64,000 nucleotides of DNA from Yoonia sp. R2331. Its GTDB lineage: Bacteria; Pseudomonadota; Alphaproteobacteria; Rhodobacterales; Rhodobacteraceae. Where the stretch lies: assembly GCF_041103235.1 (NCBI RefSeq), contig NZ_JBGCUN010000002.1, positions 1-64,000 on the forward strand, in the 5' to 3' direction. The notes under the pieces are model-generated. The model did no database searches. It saw only the letters and a program-made list of their open reading frames with translations, and had not been told where the DNA came from. Below are positions 18,143-26,037 of this stretch, one piece after another. Made by a program: the position numbers and the translations under genes. The first letter of the stretch is position 1. Every line of letters begins with the position of its first letter.

Positions 18143-20425
18143 ATGAGCAGGAAAATTGGCCTAACAGGCATACCACAGACAAGTTCCTTTGCCATCCAAG
18201 TGGCACAGCAAGGCCGAACCGCAGCGGGGTCGACCGACAACTGGGGCGGCGGGGACAATCCATGGGGCGATCCCTCTCCCGGTGTGTCCGCGTCAATCCG
18301 GCTTGTGAAACGGTCTAACCTGCAGGTCGCGCCGGAAGGTATGTTCTTTGAGGTCGATCTTGTCGGCTTCGACACGCCGGGGCCTGTCGACCCTGATGCC
18401 TATGACCCGCAGCATCATGATGTCTACTATTTCTGGAATTTCGGCGACCCCGGCAGCACCTTCACGGCCACTGAAAATGTTATGGACCATCAGCGCGACG
18501 CCAATGTGGCCTATGGCCCGACGGCAGCTCATGTCTACAGCACCCATGGCGACTATCAGGTCAGCGTACTTGTGGTCGAACCATCAAGCGGCAAGACCAC
18601 GACGGCCACGTTCGAAATTGGCGGCCCTGACGAAGACACACCGACGATCCAGAACCCTGACGATGTGTTCGCCAATGGTCTTACGATCATCGTCGATCAG
18701 ACCGGGGCAGGATTACCCCAATATCCGAATGCCCACGTGCGCACGACGATCGAGGCCGCCTTTAGCTTCACCGACAATAAGGCCGGACCGTATCGCGTCA
18801 TGCTGATGGATGATCAGGAATGGGACACCGCCGGTGTCGCGATGACGTCGCTCAGCCCGTCGTTGCACGTCGTCGGGTCTGGCACTGGATCGCTCCGCCC
18901 CAAGCTCAACCACGTTGGCGGATCCAGGATGATCTACTTCGTCGGCTGGGACACAAGCAATGTCAAAGACGCTGTTATCAGCGGAATCAGCTTCGAAGGC
19001 GGTTGGGACAGTACGACCGAAACCGGAACCGCAAACAACAGTTGCTTTAGCCAGTCGACGGATCAGGGCAGCTACCTCTTGGTCACCGAAACTGATGTCA
19101 TGAACTTTGGCGCCCATGCCTATGTCGCGATCAGCTTTACGAACGAACTTGGCGTGCGCATCTTCCACAACCTCGTCAGTGAAGGCAGCCGGTCATACCA
19201 TTTCTATGAAGAAATCAATGCACCTTGCGCCTATTTGGGGGTGCGGGCGATGTCCAACATCAATGCACTTTCTGGCGGACCGCGTCTTAATGGGCCGAGC
19301 TACCACAACGATGCTGCGATCCTGCGCTTTCAAAGTGCCAAAAACGTTGTAATCGACGGTTGCGACATCTTTGTCCGTACCGGCTGGTTCGAAAACATGT
19401 TCGGCATTCGCACACAACAGGCCGCTGTTCGCTTCGATCAACGGGGCAATCGCGGAACCCGGTTCAACGTGCAGCGTTGTAGCATCGAAGGCAGCCTTTC
19501 GATTGCTCGCATGAACAATAATGTTCAAGTGAACGTGCAAAACAACCTGATCGAACGGTGCGTGCTGGCAGGTACCGCCTTCGATCGCAGAGTGATCGTT
19601 CTGACCTATGGTGGCGCAACAATTCGCAATAACCTGATGTCCGTTCCAAACGCGCCACGGATCGATTTCTACGGCCTCTTCAATCCCAGCGGCTTTGTCC
19701 AAACAGAGCTTTATGAAGACCCAGGCGCGCAAACGGGAAACGTCGCTGAATGCGCCGCAGGGCCAATCAAGGTCTACAACAATACCTGTGTGTCCCTCAT
19801 GGACGCGGCACATCAGATAAATCCGCCTGTCATCGTCTTTGAGGCGACAAACTTGGGCACATTCACAAATATCGTTGAGAGCAACAACATCCTTCACGCA
19901 CCGGCAACCGGAACGCCAAGCATCGCGGCGGCGCCGCTTGTTGCCACGCCGATTTGGACGCCACGGCACAACGGCTACCGGTCCAAATTTGAACGGATCG
20001 AAGTGATCATCCCAAGCGACGTGACAGACGGCGCCAGCATCACGCTGGGGTACCCCACGGGTCGCGGACAATCGGATTATGCCGTCGTCCCTGATCTTCC
20101 ACATCGCATCGGGTTGAACAGTCACAAGAACGCCAACCCCAAACATGATGTGCCGGTCACCTTTGGTTCAAGTTCGCTGACGGTCGTTAATGACACCGGA
20201 ACAACCTGGCCTGCCGGTGAGGCGGTGATCGTGCTTTATTGCCCTGATAGCCCTGCCACCCACGGCAACCATGCCACCAATAACGTGCCGGTCGCGATCT
20301 ACCGCCCGGACATCGGGTCTCCGGCATTGGGAAGCGCTGACGACAGCTTGCGCACCGTCGGAGATTTCTTTGGCAACTTCCGCCCCGTCCACCAATCCAT
20401 GGGTGCCTTCGAGGCTGATCTGTAA
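18143..20425 (+). CDS. PKD-domain and right-handed beta-helix protein, tailspike-like
   Basis: 760 residues beginning MSRKIGLTGIPQ, again without a signal peptide. Residues about 55-155 form a PKD domain (YYFWNFGDPGSTF, then AAHVYSTHGDYQVSVLV). Residues about 165-600 show the spaced N- and V-rich pattern of a right-handed parallel beta-helix (KNVVIDGCDI, NVQVNVQNNLIERC, ATIRNNLMS, IKVYNNTCVS). The end carries an ALGSADDSLRTVGDFFGNFRP stretch typical of helix-family enzymes. Tailspikes that cut or bind capsule, and secreted polysaccharide lyases or epimerases, share this fold. No catalytic residues could be assigned. It starts 11 bases after the preceding gene, completing a three-gene cassette. 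Confidence 0.75.
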   Translation: MSRKIGLTGIPQTSSFAIQVAQQGRTAAGSTDNWGGGDNPWGDPSPGVSASIRLVKRSNLQVAPEGMFFEVDLVGFDTPGPVDPDAYDPQHHDVYYFWNFGDPGSTFTATENVMDHQRDANVAYGPTAAHVYSTHGDYQVSVLVVEPSSGKTTTATFEIGGPDEDTPTIQNPDDVFANGLTIIVDQTGAGLPQYPNAHVRTTIEAAFSFTDNKAGPYRVMLMDDQEWDTAGVAMTSLSPSLHVVGSGTGSLRPKLNHVGGSRMIYFVGWDTSNVKDAVISGISFEGGWDSTTETGTANNSCFSQSTDQGSYLLVTETDVMNFGAHAYVAISFTNELGVRIFHNLVSEGSRSYHFYEEINAPCAYLGVRAMSNINALSGGPRLNGPSYHNDAAILRFQSAKNVVIDGCDIFVRTGWFENMFGIRTQQAAVRFDQRGNRGTRFNVQRCSIEGSLSIARMNNNVQVNVQNNLIERCVLAGTAFDRRVIVLTYGGATIRNNLMSVPNAPRIDFYGLFNPSGFVQTELYEDPGAQTGNVAECAAGPIKVYNNTCVSLMDAAHQINPPVIVFEATNLGTFTNIVESNNILHAPATGTPSIAAAPLVATPIWTPRHNGYRSKFERIEVIIPSDVTDGASITLGYPTGRGQSDYAVVPDLPHRIGLNSHKNANPKHDVPVTFGSSSLTVVNDTGTTWPAGEAVIVLYCPDSPATHGNHATNNVPVAIYRPDIGSPALGSADDSLRTVGDFFGNFRPVHQSMGAFEADL

Positions 20426-20458
20426 CCCTGCGCAAACCTGTTTGCCCGCGACGCGTCT

Positions 20459-20477
20459 CCCGGCATAGAGTGCCGGG
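20459..20477 (+). terminator. Stem-loop after the spike cassette
   Basis: A perfect inverted repeat CCCGGCA-TAGAG-TGCCGGG (7-base stem, 5-base loop) lies 34 bases after the beta-helix gene and 25 bases before the GT4 start. No T-run follows, so it is either a weak terminator or an attenuating/processing hairpin between the spike cassette and the EPS genes behind it. Confidence 0.5.
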
Positions 20478-20501
20478 AAAGCCAAACGTTTGCGGGGTTG
20501 C

Positions 20502-21767
20502 ATGGCCAAGACGAGTGATGGGGTGCGGGTTGCCTATCTGACCGGACACTACCCGGCAGTTTCGCACACCTTCATCTTGCGAGAGGTCGAAGCGCTGCGA
20601 TCCTTGGGCGCAAAGGTCCGCACCTATGCGATCCGCCGCCCCTCGGCGGATCACTTGCGTGGCACTGCAGAACAAGAGGCGGCAAGAGACACCTTCTATG
20701 TGCTGGCCACCGCAAAGCGAATAATCCCGTTGCTGGCGGCGCAGGCATTGTTGTTCCGGCAGCCTCGCACCTATTTCGCAACCCTTTTGTTGGCGCTTTC
20801 GATGCGCGCACCAGGATTGCGCGCGCTGATCTACCAGCTGATCTATTTCGCCGAAGCGACGATCATTGCTGATGACCTTAGACGCCACAACGTCACGCAT
20901 CTGCACAACCACTTTGCTGACGTCAGTGCAAATGTCGCCGTTTTGGCCGCGAAGCTCTCTGATATTCCATTCAGTTTCACTCTGCATGGCCCGGCAGAAT
21001 TATTTGCGCCGGAGCGTTGGAAAATTCGCGAAAAGGTGCGCCACGCGCGGTTCGTCGCCTGCATCAGCCACTTTGCCCGCAGTCAGGCGATGTATTTCTC
21101 GGACCCTGACGACTGGCCCAAACTGCGGATCATCCACTGCGGCGTGACCCCAGAGATGTACCAACATCCCAAAACACCAATGCCCGGCAAAACGCATCTG
21201 GTCTATGTCGGACGTCTGACAGCGATCAAAGGGGTTCGGGTGCTGCTCCAGGCGTTTTCCGAAGCGCTCAAAACCAACCCCGATCTGCACTTGACCATCG
21301 TCGGTGACGGTGACGACCGCGCAAAGCTGGAAACACTGTCGGCACCCGACGCAGAGAAAGTAACATTTACCGGATATCTGTCACAGGAAGACGTCGCGGC
21401 GACACTCGCAACCGCCGACGCATTTGTTTTGCCCAGTTTTGCCGAAGGCCTTCCCGTGGTCCTGATGGAGGCTCTGGCCGCAAGTATTCCCGTCATCTGC
21501 ACGCAAGTCGCGGGCGTTTCAGAACTCGTCGAAGATGGCAAAAGCGGCTTCATCGTTCCGCCGGGCGATGTCGACACGCTGCGCGACCGCATCCTGAAGC
21601 TCGCTGCGGATCCTGATCTGCGGGCCAACATGGGGCAAACCGGACAAGCCCGCGTCGCGTCGGAATTTGATGTCAGAACCGAAGCGGCCCGCCTGCTGAT
21701 GCTTTTTGAAGGTGACCCCGCAGGCTCTGCGCGTCCAACGCTTCCAACCGAAACTGGTGACAGCTGA
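20502..21767 (+). CDS. Glycosyltransferase family 4
   Basis: A GT-B retaining glycosyltransferase of 421 residues. The N-terminal domain has YLTGHYPAVSHTFILREVEAL, the start typical of colanic-acid WcaL-like and exosortase-locus GT4 enzymes, and HLHNHFAD. The C-terminal half has LVYVGRLTAIKGV, the GFTGYL-type strand, and the donor motif SFAEGLPVVLMEALAA with the E-x7-E pair, followed by GVSELVEDGKSGFIVPPGD. The ATG at 20,502 is used; a TTG four codons earlier is unlikely. Its stop TGATG overlaps the ATG of the amidotransferase gene, a coupled pair found in PEP-CTERM-type EPS loci. Confidence 0.93.
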   Translation: MAKTSDGVRVAYLTGHYPAVSHTFILREVEALRSLGAKVRTYAIRRPSADHLRGTAEQEAARDTFYVLATAKRIIPLLAAQALLFRQPRTYFATLLLALSMRAPGLRALIYQLIYFAEATIIADDLRRHNVTHLHNHFADVSANVAVLAAKLSDIPFSFTLHGPAELFAPERWKIREKVRHARFVACISHFARSQAMYFSDPDDWPKLRIIHCGVTPEMYQHPKTPMPGKTHLVYVGRLTAIKGVRVLLQAFSEALKTNPDLHLTIVGDGDDRAKLETLSAPDAEKVTFTGYLSQEDVAATLATADAFVLPSFAEGLPVVLMEALAASIPVICTQVAGVSELVEDGKSGFIVPPGDVDTLRDRILKLAADPDLRANMGQTGQARVASEFDVRTEAARLLMLFEGDPAGSARPTLPTETGDS

Positions 21768-23719
21768 TGTGCGGAATTACCGGCTACTTGCAGGCACCTG
21801 GGGCGCTTTCCAGTGATCAGCGTGATGCCACCATTACCGCGATGATGGATGCGATTGCGCATCGTGGCCCGGATTCAAACGGCAGTTGGGGAGACCTTGA
21901 AACGGGCATCTGTTTTGGCCATCTGCGCCTAGCCATTGTTGATCTGACGGCTGCCGGGCATCAGCCTATGGCGGCAGCCTCTGGGCGCTATACGATCACG
22001 TTCAATGGCGAAATCTACAACCACCAACACATCCGCAAAAGCCTTTCAGACGGCGGTCATAGCCCGGAATGGCGCGGGACATCTGACACTGAAACGCTGC
22101 TTGCCGCGATTGACGTCTGGGGCATCGAAGAGACGCTCAAGCGTTGTATCGGCATGTTTGGGCTTGCGATTTGGGATCACGAAAGTCGCCACTTGACCCT
22201 TGCACGGGATCGCATGGGTGAAAAACCACTGTTCTATGGCTGGCAAGGTCAGGGGCCACAGGCGGCGTTCCTCTTTGGTTCAGAATTGCATGCGCTCAAG
22301 CAGCATCCGTCATTTGAAGGCACGATCAACCGCGATGCGCTGCCGCAATATCTGCGACACGGCAACATAGGCGAGGATCATGCGATCTTTGCCGGCATCC
22401 ACAAACTGCGACCCGGCGAGATGGTCACCGTATCGCTGGCCGACCCGCTGCCAAAAACCGAGCGCTATTGGTCGATTGACGACGTCACCACACAGCCGCA
22501 GCAACACGGGCTGTCGCCGCAGACGGCGACCGACCAACTCGAAGCCCTCTTGCTGGATGCCGTCGGTCAGCAAATGATGTCTGACGTGCCATTGGGCGCC
22601 TTTCTGTCGGGCGGCATCGACTCCTCGACCATCGTCGGGCTGATGCAGCACCTCTCTGACCGTCCGGTGCACACGTTTTCGATCGGGTTTCACGAAAAAC
22701 GCTACAACGAAGCTGAATTTGCAGCCGAAATTGCCGCGCACCTCGGCACCCACCATACAGAGCTTTACGTCGGCAAACAGGAGTTGCTGGACGTGGTTCC
22801 ACGCCTGTCCGCGATCTATGACGAACCCTTTGCGGACAGCTCTCAGATACCGACTTATTTGGTGGCCGCTATGGCGCGGGAACATGTGACGGTCGCCCTG
22901 TCGGGGGATGGCGGGGATGAATTGTTCTGCGGCTACGACCGTTACCTGCAAGGCGCACAGCTTTGGAACAAGACCGCTAAGATGCCTGGCGTTTTGCGCA
23001 ACATGGGGGCCGCTGCACTTCGCAGCATACCCGCCACCATGCTCAACCGGTTCATGGAACCGCTGCGCGCGACGCCGCAGGGCAAGGAACCCAATGGGCA
23101 ACGCCTGCACCGCTTGGCGGACTATGGTGCCAGCGCCACGGTCGAAGAGCTTCATCGCAAAATGGTTGCCGTTTGGCGCTTCCCGGATCAGGCCGTGATG
23201 GGGGCAAATGCGGTCCCAAGTCTGTTGGCTGAAGACCTTCCCGACCGCGGCGATCTGGGGGTCAGCGAGCGGATGATGCAGCTGGATATGATGACCTATC
23301 TGCCCGACGACATCCTCACCAAAGTCGATCGCGCCACGATGGCTGTCGCCTTGGAATCGCGGGCACCGCTGCTGGATCACCGCGTCGTTGAATTCGCCTG
23401 TAAGCTTCCATTTGATCTTAAGGTCCGGGATGGACAGTCAAAATGGCTCTTGCGGCAAGTCCTTTATCGCCACGTCCCACGCCATCTGATTGAACGCCCC
23501 AAAATGGGGTTCGAAGTGCCGATTGGCCTTTGGCTGCGCGGCGACCTGCGCGATTGGGCAGAGGATTTGCTGGCGCCTGACCGTCTTGCGCGCGAGGGCT
23601 ACTTCGACACCAACCTCATCCGCCAGAAATGGGATCAACACCAAAAAGCCAGCCACAACTGGGGTCGCCAACTTTGGGCCGTCCTGATGTTTCAGGACTG
23701 GCTCGCCGCGCAGGGCTAA
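21767..23719 (+). CDS. asnB: Asparagine synthase-type amidotransferase (EPS locus type)
   Basis: 650 residues with two domains. The N-terminal class II glutaminase begins MCGITGY, so Cys2 is the nucleophile, and contains RGPDSNG and FNGEIYN. The C-terminal synthetase carries the pyrophosphate loop LSGGIDSS at about residue 283 and SGDGGDELFCGYDRY. Some AsnB homologues in exosortase EPS clusters are thought to amidate sugar carboxylates instead of making asparagine. Because UDP-glucuronate is made nearby (ugd), a uronamide in the EPS is possible; that is inference. The stop codon abuts the stop of the convergent GT2 gene. Confidence 0.92.
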   Translation: MCGITGYLQAPGALSSDQRDATITAMMDAIAHRGPDSNGSWGDLETGICFGHLRLAIVDLTAAGHQPMAAASGRYTITFNGEIYNHQHIRKSLSDGGHSPEWRGTSDTETLLAAIDVWGIEETLKRCIGMFGLAIWDHESRHLTLARDRMGEKPLFYGWQGQGPQAAFLFGSELHALKQHPSFEGTINRDALPQYLRHGNIGEDHAIFAGIHKLRPGEMVTVSLADPLPKTERYWSIDDVTTQPQQHGLSPQTATDQLEALLLDAVGQQMMSDVPLGAFLSGGIDSSTIVGLMQHLSDRPVHTFSIGFHEKRYNEAEFAAEIAAHLGTHHTELYVGKQELLDVVPRLSAIYDEPFADSSQIPTYLVAAMAREHVTVALSGDGGDELFCGYDRYLQGAQLWNKTAKMPGVLRNMGAAALRSIPATMLNRFMEPLRATPQGKEPNGQRLHRLADYGASATVEELHRKMVAVWRFPDQAVMGANAVPSLLAEDLPDRGDLGVSERMMQLDMMTYLPDDILTKVDRATMAVALESRAPLLDHRVVEFACKLPFDLKVRDGQSKWLLRQVLYRHVPRHLIERPKMGFEVPIGLWLRGDLRDWAEDLLAPDRLAREGYFDTNLIRQKWDQHQKASHNWGRQLWAVLMFQDWLAAQG

Positions 23720-24685
23720 TCAGCCTGCCCGCGCTTTTGCGGCAAAAATCGGTGCGCGCTCTTTCTCGATCTGGGCGATGGCCTTGGCCTTGCCCATACG
23801 CAAGGCGCGCCTTTGATAACTGCGAATAAAGGCCCGCAACTGGGGATCATCATGTTGTCGGTTGCCACGCAACATCGCGCCAAAATAACCCTGCAGCATC
23901 GCCAGCCCACCCAACACAACCGGCGGGTGCCGCATCTTGTTGATCGCGGTGGCGATGAAATAGAGCGGGTCGGATCCCATGTAATGCTGCCCAAACCCGT
24001 GTCTGCGCCGCCCGGTGTAGATGCTTTGCTGGCTCGACCCCATCGGGCGCAAATGTTCGAACCGCAGACCTTCTTCGTCCCAGCTTTTCGGCGTCCAGCC
24101 CTTCATCCGCGCGGTATGGCAATCAATCCCGTCCCACATCACCTCGTGGACAAAGCCTCCGATGTCCTCAAAACAGGCGGTTGAGAAGAACTTTGTCATC
24201 CCAACCGACATCTCATCACCAGCCGTTTCCGCAACCAACGCGCCTCGGCTATTGCGCGCATAGGGCTTGCCCGAACAGGTCCCGATCCGGGGATTGTCCT
24301 GCATCCGTGCGATCAATGTCGCGAAGTAGCCAGGCGGCAAATCCAGGTCGAGGTCCAGTTTACACAAATAGGCATAGTCACTCAGCGTGACCTGATCCAA
24401 ACCGAAATAGAACGCCTCAATCACTCCCGGCCCCACGGCACGATGCCCGCGGTCGGGTTTGGGTGCGACCTTGATCCAGTCGTGCTGCGCTGCGTATTCG
24501 GCCAAAATCTCTGGTGTTTCATCGGTCGACCCATCGTCGACAATCAACCACAGCGACGGCTGCACCGTCTGCGCCACCATACTATCCAGCGTGCGGCGCA
24601 TATACGCCGCCTCATTCCGGCAGGGTGAAATCACGACGTAACTTGCAGGATCAGGCATCGGTGCGGTCTTCTTTTCTTCAGTCAT
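23720..24685 (-). CDS. Glycosyltransferase family 2
   Basis: GT-A domain with YVVISPCRNEAAYM, LIVDDGSTDET, and the metal site in LCKLDLDLDLPPGYF. Residues about 150-230 include GDEMSVGMTKFF and EDIGGFVHEVMWDGIDCH, a pattern seen in EPS biogenesis enzymes that act on undecaprenyl-linked sugars. A single hydrophobic segment near residue 255 (VVLGGLAMLQGYFGAML) may bind the membrane. It follows the preceding minus-strand gene by six bases, so the two GT2-like genes form an operon. Donor and acceptor cannot be told. Confidence 0.88.
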   Translation of the reverse strand: MTEEKKTAPMPDPASYVVISPCRNEAAYMRRTLDSMVAQTVQPSLWLIVDDGSTDETPEILAEYAAQHDWIKVAPKPDRGHRAVGPGVIEAFYFGLDQVTLSDYAYLCKLDLDLDLPPGYFATLIARMQDNPRIGTCSGKPYARNSRGALVAETAGDEMSVGMTKFFSTACFEDIGGFVHEVMWDGIDCHTARMKGWTPKSWDEEGLRFEHLRPMGSSQQSIYTGRRRHGFGQHYMGSDPLYFIATAINKMRHPPVVLGGLAMLQGYFGAMLRGNRQHDDPQLRAFIRSYQRRALRMGKAKAIAQIEKERAPIFAAKARAG

Positions 24686-24691
24686 CTGGGC

Positions 24692-25780
24692 CTACCAGAA
24701 ACCGGCACTGGGCCGGAACATCATCCGCAAGCTCGCCAGCACATAAACAACAAAGTCAAAGCCGAAACCAAGCAAAAGCAGCGCAAACCTGCGCAGGCTC
24801 TTTTGCGACCCAGCAAAAAACGCTTTCACCCGCCAGGTCAGAAAGTGCAGCGGCACGTAGCCATAGGGCCACTTTGGCAGCTCGGCCTTGATCACATCGG
24901 GCAGCCAGTTTTCATCCACTGCGGCCCGCATCAACAACGCATGGGCTGCGTCCAGATCACCTGCCTCGCGCCGTATCTTGGCAAACAGAACCGCATTGAT
25001 CGCACTGCCAATGACAATCCGAACCTGATGCCGGATCAGCTCTGGGATCGTGCGGATTGACTCATAGACGTGGTAAATCGCCTCATCCCCGTCGATCCGG
25101 TCAAAATTTTCTGGCGCGCTCAAAAGATCAGTCAGCATCATCGCACGCATGAACCCGTCTTCGACCGGCAAGCCAGCGGGCAATCCAATCTGACGCGCCA
25201 TCGCACTGCGCATCACGAACAACTGCCCGCAGATGGCTGTTTTGAAATCTGCCAAGCCGCCCCCGCTGGCCCCGATGATCCGCCCAACAAGGCCGGTCGG
25301 AAGTTGATCGTGCACAACGTCCTTGATCGGGCAACTGGTGAAGGCTTGCAGCTTTGGGCGGTCTTGCAGCGCTGCAATCATGCGCCGGATGGTATCGGCC
25401 TGCGGCAGAACAATATCCGCGTCCATGAAACCCAGGATCGTCGCATCCCGGCGCGCGATATCATGAATGAAACGATGCACAGTCCGGGACTTGCCGCCTA
25501 ATTCTAAATCAAGCACGGCAATCCGGTTGCCGACCGTTGCGGGCAGTTCTGCAATCGCCCCATTTGCACGACCCACAGTCGCATCGGTGCATCCGTTGGC
25601 CAGAATGTGAACGCGCAGATCCAGTATGGGATCATCGAACAGGTCCTGCCGTGCAAGTTCGCCCAATAGTGCCGCGATCCCGTCTTGCTCATTATGAGCA
25701 AAGACGCCGATGTCACATGTGGTCTTTGTGGCTGAATTCACCAAAATCGCTTTCAACGGGCCGCCTGAAATCTCGGACAT
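24692..25780 (-). CDS. Glycosyltransferase family 2-like protein
   Basis: 362 residues from the ATG at 25,780. The GT-A pattern is present: IGVFAHNEQDGI, HILANGCTD, LELGGKSRTVHRF and the metal-binding LGFMDADIVLP. A hydrophobic C-terminal segment (LRRFALLLLGFGFDFVVYVLA in outline) should anchor it in the inner membrane. The frame is open upstream to 25,813, but that would add only 11 residues without a better ribosome site. It is the first gene of a two-gene operon and diverges from the exosortase gene across 257 bases that carry a palindrome. Confidence 0.82.
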   Translation of the reverse strand: MSEISGGPLKAILVNSATKTTCDIGVFAHNEQDGIAALLGELARQDLFDDPILDLRVHILANGCTDATVGRANGAIAELPATVGNRIAVLDLELGGKSRTVHRFIHDIARRDATILGFMDADIVLPQADTIRRMIAALQDRPKLQAFTSCPIKDVVHDQLPTGLVGRIIGASGGGLADFKTAICGQLFVMRSAMARQIGLPAGLPVEDGFMRAMMLTDLLSAPENFDRIDGDEAIYHVYESIRTIPELIRHQVRIVIGSAINAVLFAKIRREAGDLDAAHALLMRAAVDENWLPDVIKAELPKWPYGYVPLHFLTWRVKAFFAGSQKSLRRFALLLLGFGFDFVVYVLASLRMMFRPSAGFW

Positions 25781-25834
25781 TCTTGACCCAGAAACCGGCC
25801 ATTGGGGAAGCACAAAGCGCTTCTATTCCATTGT

Positions 25835-25853
25835 TGTGCAAATTTGTTGCACA
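25835..25853. promoter_or_regulatory. Palindromic operator candidate between GT2 operon and exosortase
   Basis: A perfect inverted repeat TGTGCAA-ATTTG-TTGCACA sits in the divergent region 25,781-26,037, 55 bases upstream of the GT2-like start. Its centre holds CAAATTTG. The same octamer occurs in the divergent region of the other exosortase-type EPS genes (58,352-58,359). A second, looser dyad (TTGCCAATTTGG) lies at 25,873-25,884. Regulator unknown. Confidence 0.45.
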
Positions 25854-26037
25854 CAAGTGGACAACCCACTGTTGCCAATTTGGTGAGTGATAACAGCTTT
25901 GTGCCTATCGCCGGGCTTTGGAATTCGCGTGTCTCGTGCTATCAGGCGTTTTGATCTTATTTTTGAAGGTCAATCGCCATGATGTTGCCGTTTCCCGCCG
26001 TTAAGGCCCAGTGTAGTTGACCGAATAGAGTGTATTG

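Noticed and set aside
15757-20425. A complete prophage
   Set aside because: No capsid, portal, terminase, integrase or lysis gene is present; only spike-like genes are seen.
22310-23380. 356-residue open frame on the minus strand
   Set aside because: Antisense to the asnB-type gene; no family features.
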